Shown in pieces: positions 29,201-38,053 of a DNA stretch of 64,000 nucleotides. The stretch is from positions 5,030,001-5,094,000 of the forward strand of contig NZ_CP012676.1 of NCBI RefSeq assembly GCF_001294575.1, in the 5' to 3' direction. The DNA comes from Pseudomonas versuta. Its GTDB lineage: Bacteria; Pseudomonadota; Gammaproteobacteria; Pseudomonadales; Pseudomonadaceae. The position numbers and the translations under genes are program-made. Numbering within the stretch: the first letter of the stretch is position 1; every line of letters starts with the position of its first letter. Under the pieces are notes generated by a model, which saw nothing but the letters and a program-made list of their open reading frames with translations, was not told the origin of the DNA and did not search any database.

Positions 29201-29734
29201 ATGTCACGCGTCGCTAAGAACCCCGTTAAGCTGCCAGCTGGTGTCGAAGTAAAATTCGCCGGCCAACAGCTTTCGGTGAAGGGTGCCAAGGGCACTCTAG
29301 AACTGAACATCCATTCGTCCGTTGAAATTGTTGAAGAAGCTGGTGAGCTGCGTTTCGCTGCTCGCAATGGCGATCAACAAACTCGCGCAATGGCTGGTAC
29401 CACTCGTGCGTTGGTAAACAACATGGTCCAAGGCGTAAGCCAAGGCTTCGAGCGCAAGCTCCAGCTGGTCGGTGTTGGTTACAAAGCGCAAGCAAAAGGC
29501 ACAGTGCTGAACCTGGCTCTTGGCTTCTCGCACCCAGTGGATTACGAACTGCCGGAAGGCATCACCGCTGAGACTCCTAGCCAAACCGATATCCTGATTC
29601 GGGGTATTGATAAGCAGCTGGTAGGTCAGGTGGCCGCTGAGATCCGCGGTTTCCGTCCACCAGAGCCTTATAAAGGTAAGGGTGTACGTTACGCGGACGA
29701 AGTCGTCCGTCGTAAAGAAGCCAAGAAGAAGTAG
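29201..29734 (+). CDS. rplF: 50S ribosomal protein L6
   Basis: Near the sarcin-ricin loop, contributes to factor binding. The 177 residues start [17 protein letters not shown] and end with [20 protein letters not shown], a family signature. Confidence 0.98.
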   Translation: MSRVAKNPVKLPAGVEVKFAGQQLSVKGAKGTLELNIHSSVEIVEEAGELRFAARNGDQQTRAMAGTTRALVNNMVQGVSQGFERKLQLVGVGYKAQAKGTVLNLALGFSHPVDYELPEGITAETPSQTDILIRGIDKQLVGQVAAEIRGFRPPEPYKGKGVRYADEVVRRKEAKKK

Positions 29735-29744
29735 GGCATAGCAA

Positions 29745-30095
29745 ATGACCGACAAAAAAGTTACTCGCCTGCGTCGCGCTCGCAAAGCACGTCTGAAAAT
29801 GCACGAACTCGAAGTCGTGCGTCTCTGCGTGTTCCGCTCGTCGCAGCATATATACGCCCAGGTCATCTCGGCCGACGGCAGCAAAGTCTTGGCAAGTGCT
29901 TCGACTTTGGACAAAGAACTGCGTGATGCTGCTACTGGCAACATCGACGCGGCCACAAAGGTTGGCCAGCTGGTCGCTACGCGTGCAAAAGCCGCTGGCG
30001 TCTCGCAGGTGGCTTTCGACCGCTCTGGCTTCAAGTACCACGGCCGCGTGAAAGCGCTGGCTGAGGCTGCTCGTGAAGCTGGGCTGGAGTTCTAA
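29745..30095 (+). CDS. rplR: 50S ribosomal protein L18
   Basis: Delivers and anchors 5S rRNA with L5. The 116 residues have a basic N-terminus ([16 protein letters not shown]) and end [20 protein letters not shown], the conserved 5S-binding end. Confidence 0.98.
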   Translation: MTDKKVTRLRRARKARLKMHELEVVRLCVFRSSQHIYAQVISADGSKVLASASTLDKELRDAATGNIDAATKVGQLVATRAKAAGVSQVAFDRSGFKYHGRVKALAEAAREAGLEF

Positions 30096-30098
30096 GTT

Positions 30099-30599
30099 AT
30101 GTCAAATAACGACCAAAAGCGCGACGAAGGCTACATTGAGAAGCTGGTTCAAGTTAACCGCGTAGCCAAAACCGTTAAAGGCGGCCGTATCTTCACTTTC
30201 ACCGCGTTGACCGTGGTTGGTGATGGTAAAGGGCGCGTTGGCTTCGGCCGTGGCAAGTCACGTGAAGTGCCTGCTGCGATCCAGAAGGCAATGGAAGCTG
30301 CTCGCCGCAACATGATCCAAGTTGACCTGAACGGTACAACTCTGCAGTACGCAATGAAGTCCGCTCACGGTGCTTCGAAGGTGTACATGCAGCCTGCTTC
30401 TGAAGGTACCGGTATCATCGCTGGCGGCGCTATGCGTGCTGTCCTCGAAGTTGCTGGCGTTCAGAACGTTCTAGCCAAGTGCTACGGCTCGACTAACCCG
30501 GTAAACGTGGTTCACGCCACTTTCAAAGGTTTGAAAGCTATGCAATCTCCTGAGTCTATTGCCGCTAAGCGTGGCAAAAGCGTTAAGGAGATCTTCTGA
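30099..30599 (+). CDS. rpsE: 30S ribosomal protein S5
   Basis: Decoding-accuracy protein and part of the mRNA entry site. The 166 residues include the N-terminal dsRBD-like [20 protein letters not shown] with the loop where spectinomycin-resistance changes arise, and [20 protein letters not shown]. Confidence 0.98.
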   Translation: MSNNDQKRDEGYIEKLVQVNRVAKTVKGGRIFTFTALTVVGDGKGRVGFGRGKSREVPAAIQKAMEAARRNMIQVDLNGTTLQYAMKSAHGASKVYMQPASEGTGIIAGGAMRAVLEVAGVQNVLAKCYGSTNPVNVVHATFKGLKAMQSPESIAAKRGKSVKEIF

Positions 30600-30601
30600 T
30601 C

Positions 30602-30778
30602 ATGGCTACCGTTAAAGTAACGCTGATCAAAAGCATGACCGGCCGTATCCCTAATCACAAACTGTGCATTAAGGGTCTGGGTCTGCGTCGCATCGGTCAC
30701 ACTGTAGAAGTACTTGATACTCCCGAGAATCGCGGGATGATCAACAAGGCTTACTACATGCTGCGTGTAGAGGGTTAA
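30602..30778 (+). CDS. rpmD: 50S ribosomal protein L30
   Basis: A 58-residue protein starting [20 protein letters not shown] and ending in [11 protein letters not shown], with [11 protein letters not shown] in between, all typical of L30. It lies 2 bases after rpsE and 3 bases before rplO in the spc operon. Confidence 0.97.
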   Translation: MATVKVTLIKSMTGRIPNHKLCIKGLGLRRIGHTVEVLDTPENRGMINKAYYMLRVEG

Positions 30779-30781
30779 TCG

Positions 30782-31219
30782 ATGAAACTCAATGATCTGA
30801 GTCCAGCGCCGGGTTCCCGTCGCGAAAAGCATCGTCCGGGCCGTGGTATCGGTAGTGGTTTGGGTAAGACTGGTGGCCGTGGTCACAAAGGTCAGTCCTC
30901 CCGTTCCGGTGGCACAATTGCTCCAGGCTTTGAAGGCGGTCAACAGCCGCTTCATCGCCGTCTGCCTAAGTTCGGTTTCGTTTCCCTGAAAGCCATGGAT
31001 CGCGCAGAAGTGCGTTTGTCCGAGCTGGCTAAAGTGGAAGGCGACATCGTTACTGTGCAGACCCTGAAAGATGCCAACGTGATCAACGTCAACGTACTGC
31101 GTGTGAAAATCATGCTGTCCGGTGAAGTTACTCGCGCTGTCACAATCGGCAAGGGAATCGGCGCCACCAAAGGTGCGCGTTCGGCTATCGAAGCAGCTGG
31201 CGGCAAGTTCGAGGAATAA
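30782..31219 (+). CDS. rplO: 50S ribosomal protein L15
   Basis: Late-assembly 50S protein with a long basic glycine-rich N-terminal extension ([19 protein letters not shown]) that threads into the 23S RNA. The 145 residues are normal. The stop codon is directly followed by the secY ATG. Confidence 0.98.
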   Translation: MKLNDLSPAPGSRREKHRPGRGIGSGLGKTGGRGHKGQSSRSGGTIAPGFEGGQQPLHRRLPKFGFVSLKAMDRAEVRLSELAKVEGDIVTVQTLKDANVINVNVLRVKIMLSGEVTRAVTIGKGIGATKGARSAIEAAGGKFEE

Positions 31220-32548
31220 ATGGCTAAGCAAGGTGCTCTCTCAGCGCTCAGCAAAGGCGGGTTATCCGAGCTCTGGGCTCGTCTGCGTTTTCTATTCCTG
31301 GCGATTATCGTCTACCGAATAGGCGCACACATCCCAGTTCCAGGTATTAACCCGGACCGGTTGGCGGACCTGTTTCGACAGAATGAGGGGACCATTCTTA
31401 GCTTGTTCAACATGTTTTCTGGCGGCGCGCTGGAGCGGATGAGTATTTTTGCGCTGGGGATCATGCCGTATATTTCGGCATCGATCATCATGCAGCTTAT
31501 GTCCGCTGTCAGCCCGCAACTGGAGCAGTTGAAGAAGGAAGGTGAAGCTGGTCGTCGCAAGATAAGCCAGTACACCCGCTACCTCACTGTCGCTCTTGCT
31601 CTTGTTCAGGCTATTGGCATGTCCATAGGTCTGGCAGGGCAGGGCGTAGCGTTCACTGGTGACCTAGGCTTCCATTTCGTTGCAGTAACCACTTTTGTGG
31701 CTGGTGCGATGTTCATGATGTGGCTGGGTGAACAGATTACTGAGCGTGGTGTTGGCAACGGTATCTCGATGTTGATTTTTTCGGGTATCGTCGCCGGTCT
31801 TCCGAGAGCAATTGGGCAGTCTTTCGAGTCTGCGCGTCAGGGCGATATCAATATCTTCGCTTTGGTTGCTATCGGTTTGCTGGCAGTAGCGATTATCGGT
31901 TTTGTGGTGTTCATTGAGCGTGGTCAGCGTCGTATTGCTGTTCACTACGCCAAGCGTCAGCAGGGCCGCAAGGTGTTTGCTGCGCAGACTAGCCACCTAC
32001 CGCTGAAAGTGAATATGGCCGGTGTTATTCCGGCTATTTTTGCGAGCAGCATTTTGCTGTTCCCGGCTTCGCTGGGTGCCTGGTTCGGTCAGTCTGAAGG
32101 TATGGGCTGGTTGCAGGACATCTCGCAGTCGATCGCTCCTGGTCAGCCGTTGAATATTCTGCTGTTTAGTGCAGGGATTATTTTCTTCTGCTTCTTCTAT
32201 ACGGCGTTGATGTTCAATCCGAAAGACGTAGCGGAAAACCTGAAGAAGTCCGGTGCCTTTATTCCGGGTATCCGTCCAGGTGAGCAGTCGGCACGCTATA
32301 TTGATGGCGTTTTGACTCGTTTGACTCTGTTCGGTGCTCTTTATATGACGGCCGTGTGTCTGTTGCCCCAGTTCCTGGTGGTTGCGGCAAACGTTCCGTT
32401 CTACCTTGGCGGGACCTCGTTGCTGATCGTGGTCGTGGTTGTTATGGACTTCATGTCCCAAGTACAATCGCACCTCGTTTCGCACCAGTACGAATCCCTG
32501 ATGAAGAAAGCCAACCTGAAGGGCTACGGCAGCGGCATGCTTCGCTGA
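31220..32548 (+). CDS. secY: Preprotein translocase subunit SecY
   Basis: Channel subunit of the Sec translocon in the inner membrane. The 442 residues form ten transmembrane segments, with the plug region after TM1 ([15 protein letters not shown]) and cytoplasmic loops including [12 protein letters not shown] (C4) and the C5 loop with [13 protein letters not shown]...IPGIRPG. SecE is encoded about 26 kb upstream in the same window. It abuts rplO. Confidence 0.98.
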   Translation: MAKQGALSALSKGGLSELWARLRFLFLAIIVYRIGAHIPVPGINPDRLADLFRQNEGTILSLFNMFSGGALERMSIFALGIMPYISASIIMQLMSAVSPQLEQLKKEGEAGRRKISQYTRYLTVALALVQAIGMSIGLAGQGVAFTGDLGFHFVAVTTFVAGAMFMMWLGEQITERGVGNGISMLIFSGIVAGLPRAIGQSFESARQGDINIFALVAIGLLAVAIIGFVVFIERGQRRIAVHYAKRQQGRKVFAAQTSHLPLKVNMAGVIPAIFASSILLFPASLGAWFGQSEGMGWLQDISQSIAPGQPLNILLFSAGIIFFCFFYTALMFNPKDVAENLKKSGAFIPGIRPGEQSARYIDGVLTRLTLFGALYMTAVCLLPQFLVVAANVPFYLGGTSLLIVVVVVMDFMSQVQSHLVSHQYESLMKKANLKGYGSGMLR

Positions 32549-32576
32549 AGTACCCATAAGGTGAGAGGAGTTGGTG

Positions 32577-32693
32577 ATGAAAGTTCGTGCATCGGTGAAA
32601 AAGCTGTGCCGTAACTGCAAGATTATTCGCCGCGAAGGTGTTGTTCGGGTAATTTGCAGCGCGGAACCACGTCACAAACAGCGCCAAGGCTGA
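32577..32693 (+). CDS. rpmJ: 50S ribosomal protein L36, zinc-binding type
   Basis: A 38-residue protein with zinc ligands C11, C14, C27 and H33 ([14 protein letters not shown] ... ICSAEPRHK), the C-plus form. Under zinc limitation many bacteria swap in a zinc-free paralogue encoded elsewhere; none is in this window. It is the last gene of the spc operon, preceded by GAGGAG. Confidence 0.97.
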
Positions 32694-32710
32694 GTGTGAT
32701 CTGTTTGAAG

Positions 32711-32741
32711 CCCAGCAGCTAGTGCGCTGCTGGGTTGATTA
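32711..32741 (+). terminator. Hairpin between spc and alpha operons
   Basis: CCCAGCAGC (32711-32719) and GCTGCTGGG (32726-32734) form a 9-bp stem with loop TAGTGC, followed by TTGATTATTTG. The T run is interrupted, so it is probably an attenuator. The remaining 80 bases to rpsM may hold the S4-binding pseudoknot known from E. coli; I did not resolve it. Confidence 0.55.
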
Positions 32742-32822
32742 TTTGTTATTACAGCGATATTATCTCGCGCCCTATTTCTTGGCTTCCGGGGCGTAGGTAG
32801 CTGTCAATTGGAGTCCCACTGA

Positions 32823-33179
32823 ATGGCCCGTATTGCAGGCGTTAACATTCCAGATAACAAGCACACTGTTATCTCGCTGACCTACATCTTTGGTGTTGGT
32901 CGCACTACTGCGCAGAAAATTTGCGCAGAGACTGGGGTAAACCCAGCCGCTAAGATCAAAGATCTGAGCGACGAGCAGATTGAGTTGCTGCGTGGCGAAG
33001 TGGCAAAGTTCACCACTGAAGGTGACCTGCGTCGTGAAGTCAACATGAAAATCAAACGCTTGATGGATTTGGGCTGCTACCGCGGTCTGCGCCATCGTCG
33101 TGGTCTTCCAGTACGCGGTCAGCGTACCAAGACCAACGCGCGTACTCGCAAAGGTCCGCGTAAGCCGATCCGCAAGTAA
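32823..33179 (+). CDS. rpsM: 30S ribosomal protein S13
   Basis: Head protein contacting P-site tRNA and the 50S subunit. The 118 residues start [20 protein letters not shown] and end in the basic tail [18 protein letters not shown]. First gene of the alpha operon. Confidence 0.98.
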   Translation: MARIAGVNIPDNKHTVISLTYIFGVGRTTAQKICAETGVNPAAKIKDLSDEQIELLRGEVAKFTTEGDLRREVNMKIKRLMDLGCYRGLRHRRGLPVRGQRTKTNARTRKGPRKPIRK

Positions 33180-33209
33180 TCGCACCAGCGAATCGACAGG
33201 AATTTAGTC

Positions 33210-33599
33210 ATGGCAAAACCTGCTGCTCGTCCTCGTAAAAAAGTCAAAAAGACAGTGGTTGATGGCATCGCCCACATCCACGCGTCTTTCAATAACACAA
33301 TCGTGACCATCACCGACCGTCAGGGTAACGCGCTTTCTTGGGCTACCTCCGGTGGTTCGGGTTTCCGCGGTTCTCGCAAGTCCACTCCGTTCGCTGCTCA
33401 AGTAGCTGCTGAACGTGCTGGTCAAGCTGCGCTGGAATATGGCCTGAAAAACCTTGACGTTAACGTTAAAGGTCCAGGTCCAGGTCGTGAGTCCGCTGTC
33501 CGTGCTTTGAACGGCTGTGGCTATAAGATCGCCAGCATCACCGACGTGACGCCAATCCCGCACAACGGGTGCCGTCCGCCGAAGAAGCGCCGCGTGTAA
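33210..33599 (+). CDS. rpsK: 30S ribosomal protein S11
   Basis: Platform protein near the E-site mRNA. The 129 residues include [20 protein letters not shown] and the C-terminal [13 protein letters not shown]. Confidence 0.98.
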   Translation: MAKPAARPRKKVKKTVVDGIAHIHASFNNTIVTITDRQGNALSWATSGGSGFRGSRKSTPFAAQVAAERAGQAALEYGLKNLDVNVKGPGPGRESAVRALNGCGYKIASITDVTPIPHNGCRPPKKRRV

Positions 33600-33617
33600 T
33601 CCAGGAGACTGTAAAGA

Positions 33618-34238
33618 ATGGCTCGTTACATTGGTCCAAAATGCAAACTGGCACGTCGTGAAGGCACCGATCTCTTCTTGAAGAGTGGTGTGCGCGCTAT
33701 CGAATCGAAGTGCAATATTGAAGCTGCTCCAGGCATCCACGGCCAACGCCGCGGTCGCCAATCCGACTACGGTACCCAACTGCGTGAAAAGCAGAAGGTC
33801 CGTCGTATCTACGGCGTTCTCGAGCGTCAGTTCAGCGGCTACTACAAACAAGCTGCTGGCAAAAAAGGTGCAACTGGCGAAAACCTGTTGCAACTGCTCG
33901 AATGCCGCCTGGATAACGTCGTATACCGTATGGGTTTCGGCTCTACTCGTGCCGAATCCCGTCAGTTGGTATCGCACAAGTCGATCAGCGTAAACGGTCA
34001 GACCGTTAACGTTCCGTCCTACCAGGTACGTGCTGGTGACGTGGTCGCTATCCGCGAGAAAGCAAAGAACCAGCTTCGCATTGTCCAAGCTCTCGATCTG
34101 TGTGCCCAACGTGGCCGCGTAGAATGGGTAGAAGTAGACACTGAGAAGAAGTCGGGCGTTTTCAAGAACGTTCCTGCTCGCAGTGATCTGTCCGCCGACA
34201 TCAACGAAAGCCTGATTGTCGAGCTCTACTCCAAGTAA
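33618..34238 (+). CDS. rpsD: 30S ribosomal protein S4
   Basis: Primary 16S binder, accuracy protein and alpha-operon repressor in E. coli. The 206 residues have an S4 RNA-binding domain ([20 protein letters not shown]). The N-terminal region has only two cysteines, so it is the zinc-free form. Confidence 0.98.
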   Translation: MARYIGPKCKLARREGTDLFLKSGVRAIESKCNIEAAPGIHGQRRGRQSDYGTQLREKQKVRRIYGVLERQFSGYYKQAAGKKGATGENLLQLLECRLDNVVYRMGFGSTRAESRQLVSHKSISVNGQTVNVPSYQVRAGDVVAIREKAKNQLRIVQALDLCAQRGRVEWVEVDTEKKSGVFKNVPARSDLSADINESLIVELYSK

Positions 34239-34260
34239 GGGCTAGAAAATAGGTGCATCC

Positions 34261-35262
34261 ATGCAGATTTCGGTAAATGAGTTCCTGACACCTCGCCATA
34301 TTGATGTGCAAGTTGTCAGTCCAACCCGCGCTAAAATCACACTCGAGCCTCTCGAGCGTGGTTTTGGCCACACCCTGGGCAACGCGCTGCGACGCATCCT
34401 GTTGTCCTCAATGCCAGGCTGTGCAGTAGTCGAGGCCGAGATTGATGGTGTGCTCCACGAGTACAGCGCCATCGAAGGTGTACAGGAAGACGTAATTGAA
34501 ATCCTGTTGAACCTTAAAGGTCTGGCTATCAAGCTGCACGGCCGTGACGAAGTTACGCTGACCTTGTCGAAGAAGGGTTCGGGGGTGGTTACCGCTGCCG
34601 ATATTCAGCTGGATCATGATGTCGAGATCGTTAATCCCGATCACGTAATCGCCAACCTGGCGTCTAACGGCGCCTTGAACATGAAGCTCACCGTAGCTCG
34701 TGGTCGTGGTTATGAACCAGCAGACTCGCGTCAGAGCGATGAAGATGAAAGCCGCAGCATTGGTCGCTTGCAGCTTGACTCTTCGTTCAGCCCGGTTCGC
34801 CGTATCGCATACGTGGTGGAAAACGCCCGTGTCGAGCAGCGTACTAACCTGGACAAGCTGGTTATTGATCTGGAGACCAACGGTACACTGGATCCTGAAG
34901 AGGCTATTCGTCGTGCTGCAACCATCCTGCAACAGCAGTTGGCTGCATTCGTCGACCTCAAAGGTGACAGCGAACCAGTGGTTATCGAACAGGAAGACGA
35001 GATCGATCCGATCCTGCTTCGTCCGGTTGACGATCTGGAACTGACCGTGCGTTCGGCCAACTGCCTTAAGGCGGAGAACATTTACTACATCGGTGACCTG
35101 ATTCAGCGCACCGAAGTAGAACTGTTGAAGACTCCGAACCTGGGCAAGAAATCCTTGACTGAAATCAAGGACGTTCTGGCCTCCCGTGGTCTGTCCCTCG
35201 GCATGCGCCTCGACAACTGGCCGCCTGCAAGTCTTAAGAAGGACGACAAGGCGACTGCCTGA
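34261..35262 (+). CDS. rpoA: DNA-directed RNA polymerase subunit alpha
   Basis: Scaffold for polymerase assembly (N-terminal domain, about 1-235, with [20 protein letters not shown]) and contact point for activators and UP elements (C-terminal domain, about 250-333, with [20 protein letters not shown] and the helix-hairpin [19 protein letters not shown]). The 333 residues match Pseudomonas length. Confidence 0.98.
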   Translation: MQISVNEFLTPRHIDVQVVSPTRAKITLEPLERGFGHTLGNALRRILLSSMPGCAVVEAEIDGVLHEYSAIEGVQEDVIEILLNLKGLAIKLHGRDEVTLTLSKKGSGVVTAADIQLDHDVEIVNPDHVIANLASNGALNMKLTVARGRGYEPADSRQSDEDESRSIGRLQLDSSFSPVRRIAYVVENARVEQRTNLDKLVIDLETNGTLDPEEAIRRAATILQQQLAAFVDLKGDSEPVVIEQEDEIDPILLRPVDDLELTVRSANCLKAENIYYIGDLIQRTEVELLKTPNLGKKSLTEIKDVLASRGLSLGMRLDNWPPASLKKDDKATA

Positions 35263-35304
35263 TCGTCGTAATCACCGAACGTTGTGTTTGGTAAGGAATG
35301 AACC

Positions 35305-35691
35305 ATGCGTCATCGTAAAAGTGGTCGTCACCTGAGCCGCACTAGCTCCCACCGCAAGGCTATGTTTCAAAACATGGCAGTGTCGTTGTTTGAGCACGAG
35401 CTGATCAAAACGACTCTGCCGAAAGCCAAAGAATTGCGTCGCGTTGCTGAGCCGCTGATTACTCTGGCCAAGAATGATTGTCTGGCTAACCGCCGTCTGG
35501 CCTTCGACCGTACGCGTTCGAAAGCCATCGTTGGTAAGCTGTTCAACGATCTGGGCAAGCGTTATGCAACTCGTGAGGGTGGCTACCTGCGCATCCTCAA
35601 GTGCGGTTTCCGTGCTGGCGACAACGCGCCTATGGCGTACGTCGAGTTGGTTGATCGTCCAGTTGGCGGTGAAGCTGTATCCGCTGAGTAA
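35305..35691 (+). CDS. rplQ: 50S ribosomal protein L17
   Basis: Lies near the tunnel exit. The 128 residues start [20 protein letters not shown], the family signature, and end with AYVELVDRP. Last gene of the ribosomal super-cluster, followed by a strong terminator. Confidence 0.98.
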   Translation: MRHRKSGRHLSRTSSHRKAMFQNMAVSLFEHELIKTTLPKAKELRRVAEPLITLAKNDCLANRRLAFDRTRSKAIVGKLFNDLGKRYATREGGYLRILKCGFRAGDNAPMAYVELVDRPVGGEAVSAE

Positions 35692-35711
35692 GACGTCAGT
35701 CTCTACAAAGA

Positions 35712-35735
35712 ACCGGGCCTAGTGCCCGGTTTTTT
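35712..35735 (+). terminator. Alpha operon terminator
   Basis: ACCGGGC (35712-35718) and GCCCGGT (35724-35730), loop CTAGT, followed by five T. Intrinsic terminator after rplQ. Confidence 0.93.
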
Positions 35736-35760
35736 GTGTCTGTATGATTATCGTTTTCTA

Positions 35761-35774
35761 TTGATCGTGATCAA
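35761..35774. promoter_or_regulatory. ANR/FNR-type box upstream of katA
   Basis: TTGAT-CGTG-ATCAA is an exact match to the TTGAT-N4-ATCAA consensus for ANR, DNR and FNR regulators, inside the 16-bp palindrome ATTGATCGTGATCAAT (35760-35775). Its centre is 93 bases before the katA ATG. TAGAGT at 35793-35798 could be the -10 element, putting the box near -38 to -41 as for an activator. A second half-site, TGATCAAT, lies at 35802-35809. Confidence 0.75.
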
Positions 35775-35860
35775 TTAATGTATTTGCCCGTGTAGAGTTC
35801 ATGATCAATACTCCTCCTCAGCCGATTAGCCGGCAGTACAAAGACTGAGGAAGCAAAAGC

Positions 35861-37309
35861 ATGAGCCAGACCAAAACGCTAACGACCGCCAGCGGCGCTC
35901 CAGTTGCTGACAACCAGAATTCTCGTTCTGCTGGCCCTCGCGGCCCGTTGTTGCTCGATGATTTTCATCTGCTCGAAAAGCTTGCTCATTTCAACCGTGA
36001 AAACATTCCGGAGCGTCGTGTTCACGCCAAGGGTTCGGGTGCCCACGGTACCTTCACCGTTAACCGTGACATGGCTCAGTACAGCAGTGCGAAGCTGTTC
36101 GACACCATTGGCAAGCAGACCCCGACCTTCCTGCGTTTCTCAACCGTAGGTGGCGAGCGCGGCTCGGCAGACACTGCGCGTGATCCGCGTGGTTTTGCGC
36201 TCAAGTTCTATACCGAAGAAGGCAACTGGGACATCGTGGGTAACAACACCCCGGTTTTCTTTATTCGGGATCCGTTGAAGTTTCCTGACTTTATCCACAC
36301 CCAAAAGCGTCTTCCGCAAAGCAACCTGAAAAGCGCACAGATGATGTGGGACTTTTGGTCGCATTCGCCTGAGTCACTGCACCAGGTCACCATCCTGTTC
36401 TCTGATCGTGGCATCCCTGATGGCTACCGTCACATGCACGGTTTCGGCAGCCATACCTACAGCCTGATCAACGCGGCTGGCGAGCGTCACTGGGTCAAAT
36501 GGCACTATAAAACCAAGCAAGGCATCAAGAACCTGCCGCCAGCAGAAGCCGAGCGTCTTGCAGGTACTGATCCGGACTACGCGCAGCGCGACCTTTTTGA
36601 TGCCATTGAGCGAGGCGACTTCCCGAAATGGCGCGTATGCATGCAAGTCATGACTGAAGCCCAGGCTTCCACCCATTACGAAAACCCGTTCGACGTGACC
36701 AAGACCTGGTCGCAAAAAGAGTTCCCGCTGATTGAAATTGGCGAGCTGGAATTGAATCGTAACCCGCTTAACTATTTTGCCGAGGTCGAACAGGCAGCAT
36801 TCGGTCCAAGCAATATGATTCCGGGTGTTGGTCTATCGCCTGACCGCATGCTGCAAGGCCGTGTGTTCGCTTACGCTGATGCCCATCGTTACCGTGTAGG
36901 CACCAACCACCAGCATCTGCCTATCAATGCGCCACGGGTACCTGTGCATAACTACCAGCGTGATGGTTCGATGGCTTTTGGCAACAATGGCGGTGCGGCA
37001 CCGAACTACGAGCCTAATAGCTACACCGATGCCCCTAAGCAGGCGCCTCAGTACGCTGAGCCGCCTTTGGCGCTCAGTGGTGCAGCGGATCGTTACGATC
37101 ATCGCGTTGACAGTGATTACTACAGCCACGCCGGTGCGCTGTTCCGCCTGATGACTGATGAGCAGAAAGCTCTGTTGATAGATAACATCGCAGGTGCCAT
37201 GGCCGGGGTATCGGACGACGTAGTGCAGCGCCAGTTGCAACATTTCTACAATGCCGATCAGGCTTATGGTCACGGTGTCGCCAAAGCACTGGGTGTAAAG
37301 GCTAAGTAA
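35861..37309 (+). CDS. katA: Monofunctional heme catalase KatA
   Basis: Breaks down hydrogen peroxide. The 482-residue protein is a small-subunit (clade 3-like) catalase: catalytic H55 in [12 protein letters not shown]128 in [12 protein letters not shown], and the proximal heme tyrosine Y338 in RVFAYAD. No signal peptide, so cytoplasmic. It lies between rplQ and bfr, the same neighbourhood I recall for P. aeruginosa katA. GAGG lies 10-13 bases before the ATG. Oxygen-linked regulation is suggested by the upstream ANR-type box. Confidence 0.95.
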   Translation: MSQTKTLTTASGAPVADNQNSRSAGPRGPLLLDDFHLLEKLAHFNRENIPERRVHAKGSGAHGTFTVNRDMAQYSSAKLFDTIGKQTPTFLRFSTVGGERGSADTARDPRGFALKFYTEEGNWDIVGNNTPVFFIRDPLKFPDFIHTQKRLPQSNLKSAQMMWDFWSHSPESLHQVTILFSDRGIPDGYRHMHGFGSHTYSLINAAGERHWVKWHYKTKQGIKNLPPAEAERLAGTDPDYAQRDLFDAIERGDFPKWRVCMQVMTEAQASTHYENPFDVTKTWSQKEFPLIEIGELELNRNPLNYFAEVEQAAFGPSNMIPGVGLSPDRMLQGRVFAYADAHRYRVGTNHQHLPINAPRVPVHNYQRDGSMAFGNNGGAAPNYEPNSYTDAPKQAPQYAEPPLALSGAADRYDHRVDSDYYSHAGALFRLMTDEQKALLIDNIAGAMAGVSDDVVQRQLQHFYNADQAYGHGVAKALGVKAK

Positions 37310-37326
37310 GTCTAAGTGAGAAGCAG

Positions 37327-37350
37327 AACCGCCCTCAATTGGGCGGTTTT
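37327..37350 (+). terminator. katA terminator
   Basis: AACCGCCC (37327-37334) and GGGCGGTT (37341-37348), loop TCAATT, followed by TTTTGCG and TTTTTT. Separates katA from bfr. Confidence 0.9.
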
Positions 37351-37464
37351 TGCGTTTTTTAGGCCTATTATCTCTACAGATACGGGATTTTATTGCGATT
37401 GAGCCGTGACCTCCCGGTCAGCTTGGTTCAAACTACAGACTTTCAAGCAGGGAGATGTGCGGCG

Positions 37465-37929
37465 ATGCAAGGGCACCCGGACGTAATCGATTACCTCAAC
37501 ACGTTGCTTACCGGCGAGCTGGCTGCACGTGACCAATACTTTGTCCATTCCCGTATGTACGAGGACTGGGGCTTTACCAAGCTATACGAACGCATCAACC
37601 ACGAAATGGAAGAAGAGACACAACACGCTGATGCGTTGATGCGTCGGATTCTGATGCTAGAAGGTACTCCGCGTATGCGTGCGGACGACCTGGATGTCGG
37701 GACCACGGTGCCTGAGATGTTTGCGGCCGACCTTCGTCTTGAATACAAGGTCCGTGCTGCGCTCTGCAAGGGCATCGCGCTGTGTGAACAGCACAAGGAT
37801 TACGTGAGCCGCGACATCTTGCGCGTTCAGCTGGCAGACACAGAAGAAGATCATACCTACTGGCTGGAAAAGCAGCTGGGCCTGATCAAGACGGTCGGCT
37901 TGCAGAATTACCTGCAATCGCAGTTCTGA
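37465..37929 (+). CDS. bfr: Ferritin-like iron storage protein (BfrA/FtnA type)
   Basis: Oxidises and stores iron, limiting Fenton chemistry next to katA. ATG 37465 gives 154 residues ([20 protein letters not shown]); the frame extends 24 codons upstream without homology. Di-iron ligands are E18, E51, H54, E93, E127 and H130. The heme-ligand methionine of true bacterioferritins (about position 52, after E51) is threonine, so this is more like the P. aeruginosa protein first called BfrA and later FtnA. Own promoter likely, because a terminator precedes it. Confidence 0.92.
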   Translation: MQGHPDVIDYLNTLLTGELAARDQYFVHSRMYEDWGFTKLYERINHEMEEETQHADALMRRILMLEGTPRMRADDLDVGTTVPEMFAADLRLEYKVRAALCKGIALCEQHKDYVSRDILRVQLADTEEDHTYWLEKQLGLIKTVGLQNYLQSQF

Positions 37930-37941
37930 CTGACCCTGGAT

Positions 37942-37988
37942 CTGTAGGCGCGAGTTTGCTCGCGAGCCGTTAAAAGATCGCGAGCAAA
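37942..37988. repeat. Degenerate REP doublet
   Basis: CTGTAGGCGCGAG starts a REP-like unit; TTTGCTCGCGA (37955-37965) pairs with TCGCGAGCAAA (37978-37988). The outer right arm is lost, unlike the intact doublets further on. It sits in the bfr-uvrA gap. Confidence 0.7.
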
Positions 37989-38000
37989 AGTCTGACGCAT

Positions 38001-38040
38001 AAAAAAGCCCCTGCCATCTCACAATGGCAGGGGCTTTTTT
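38001..38040. terminator. Bidirectional terminator between bfr and uvrA
   Basis: AAAAAAGCCCCTGCCAT (38001-38017) and its exact complement (38024-38040) form a 17-bp stem ending in A and T runs, so it works in both directions. Flanking CTGACGCAT and ATGCGTCAG extend it. Confidence 0.95.
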
Positions 38041-38053
38041 TCATGCGTCAGGC

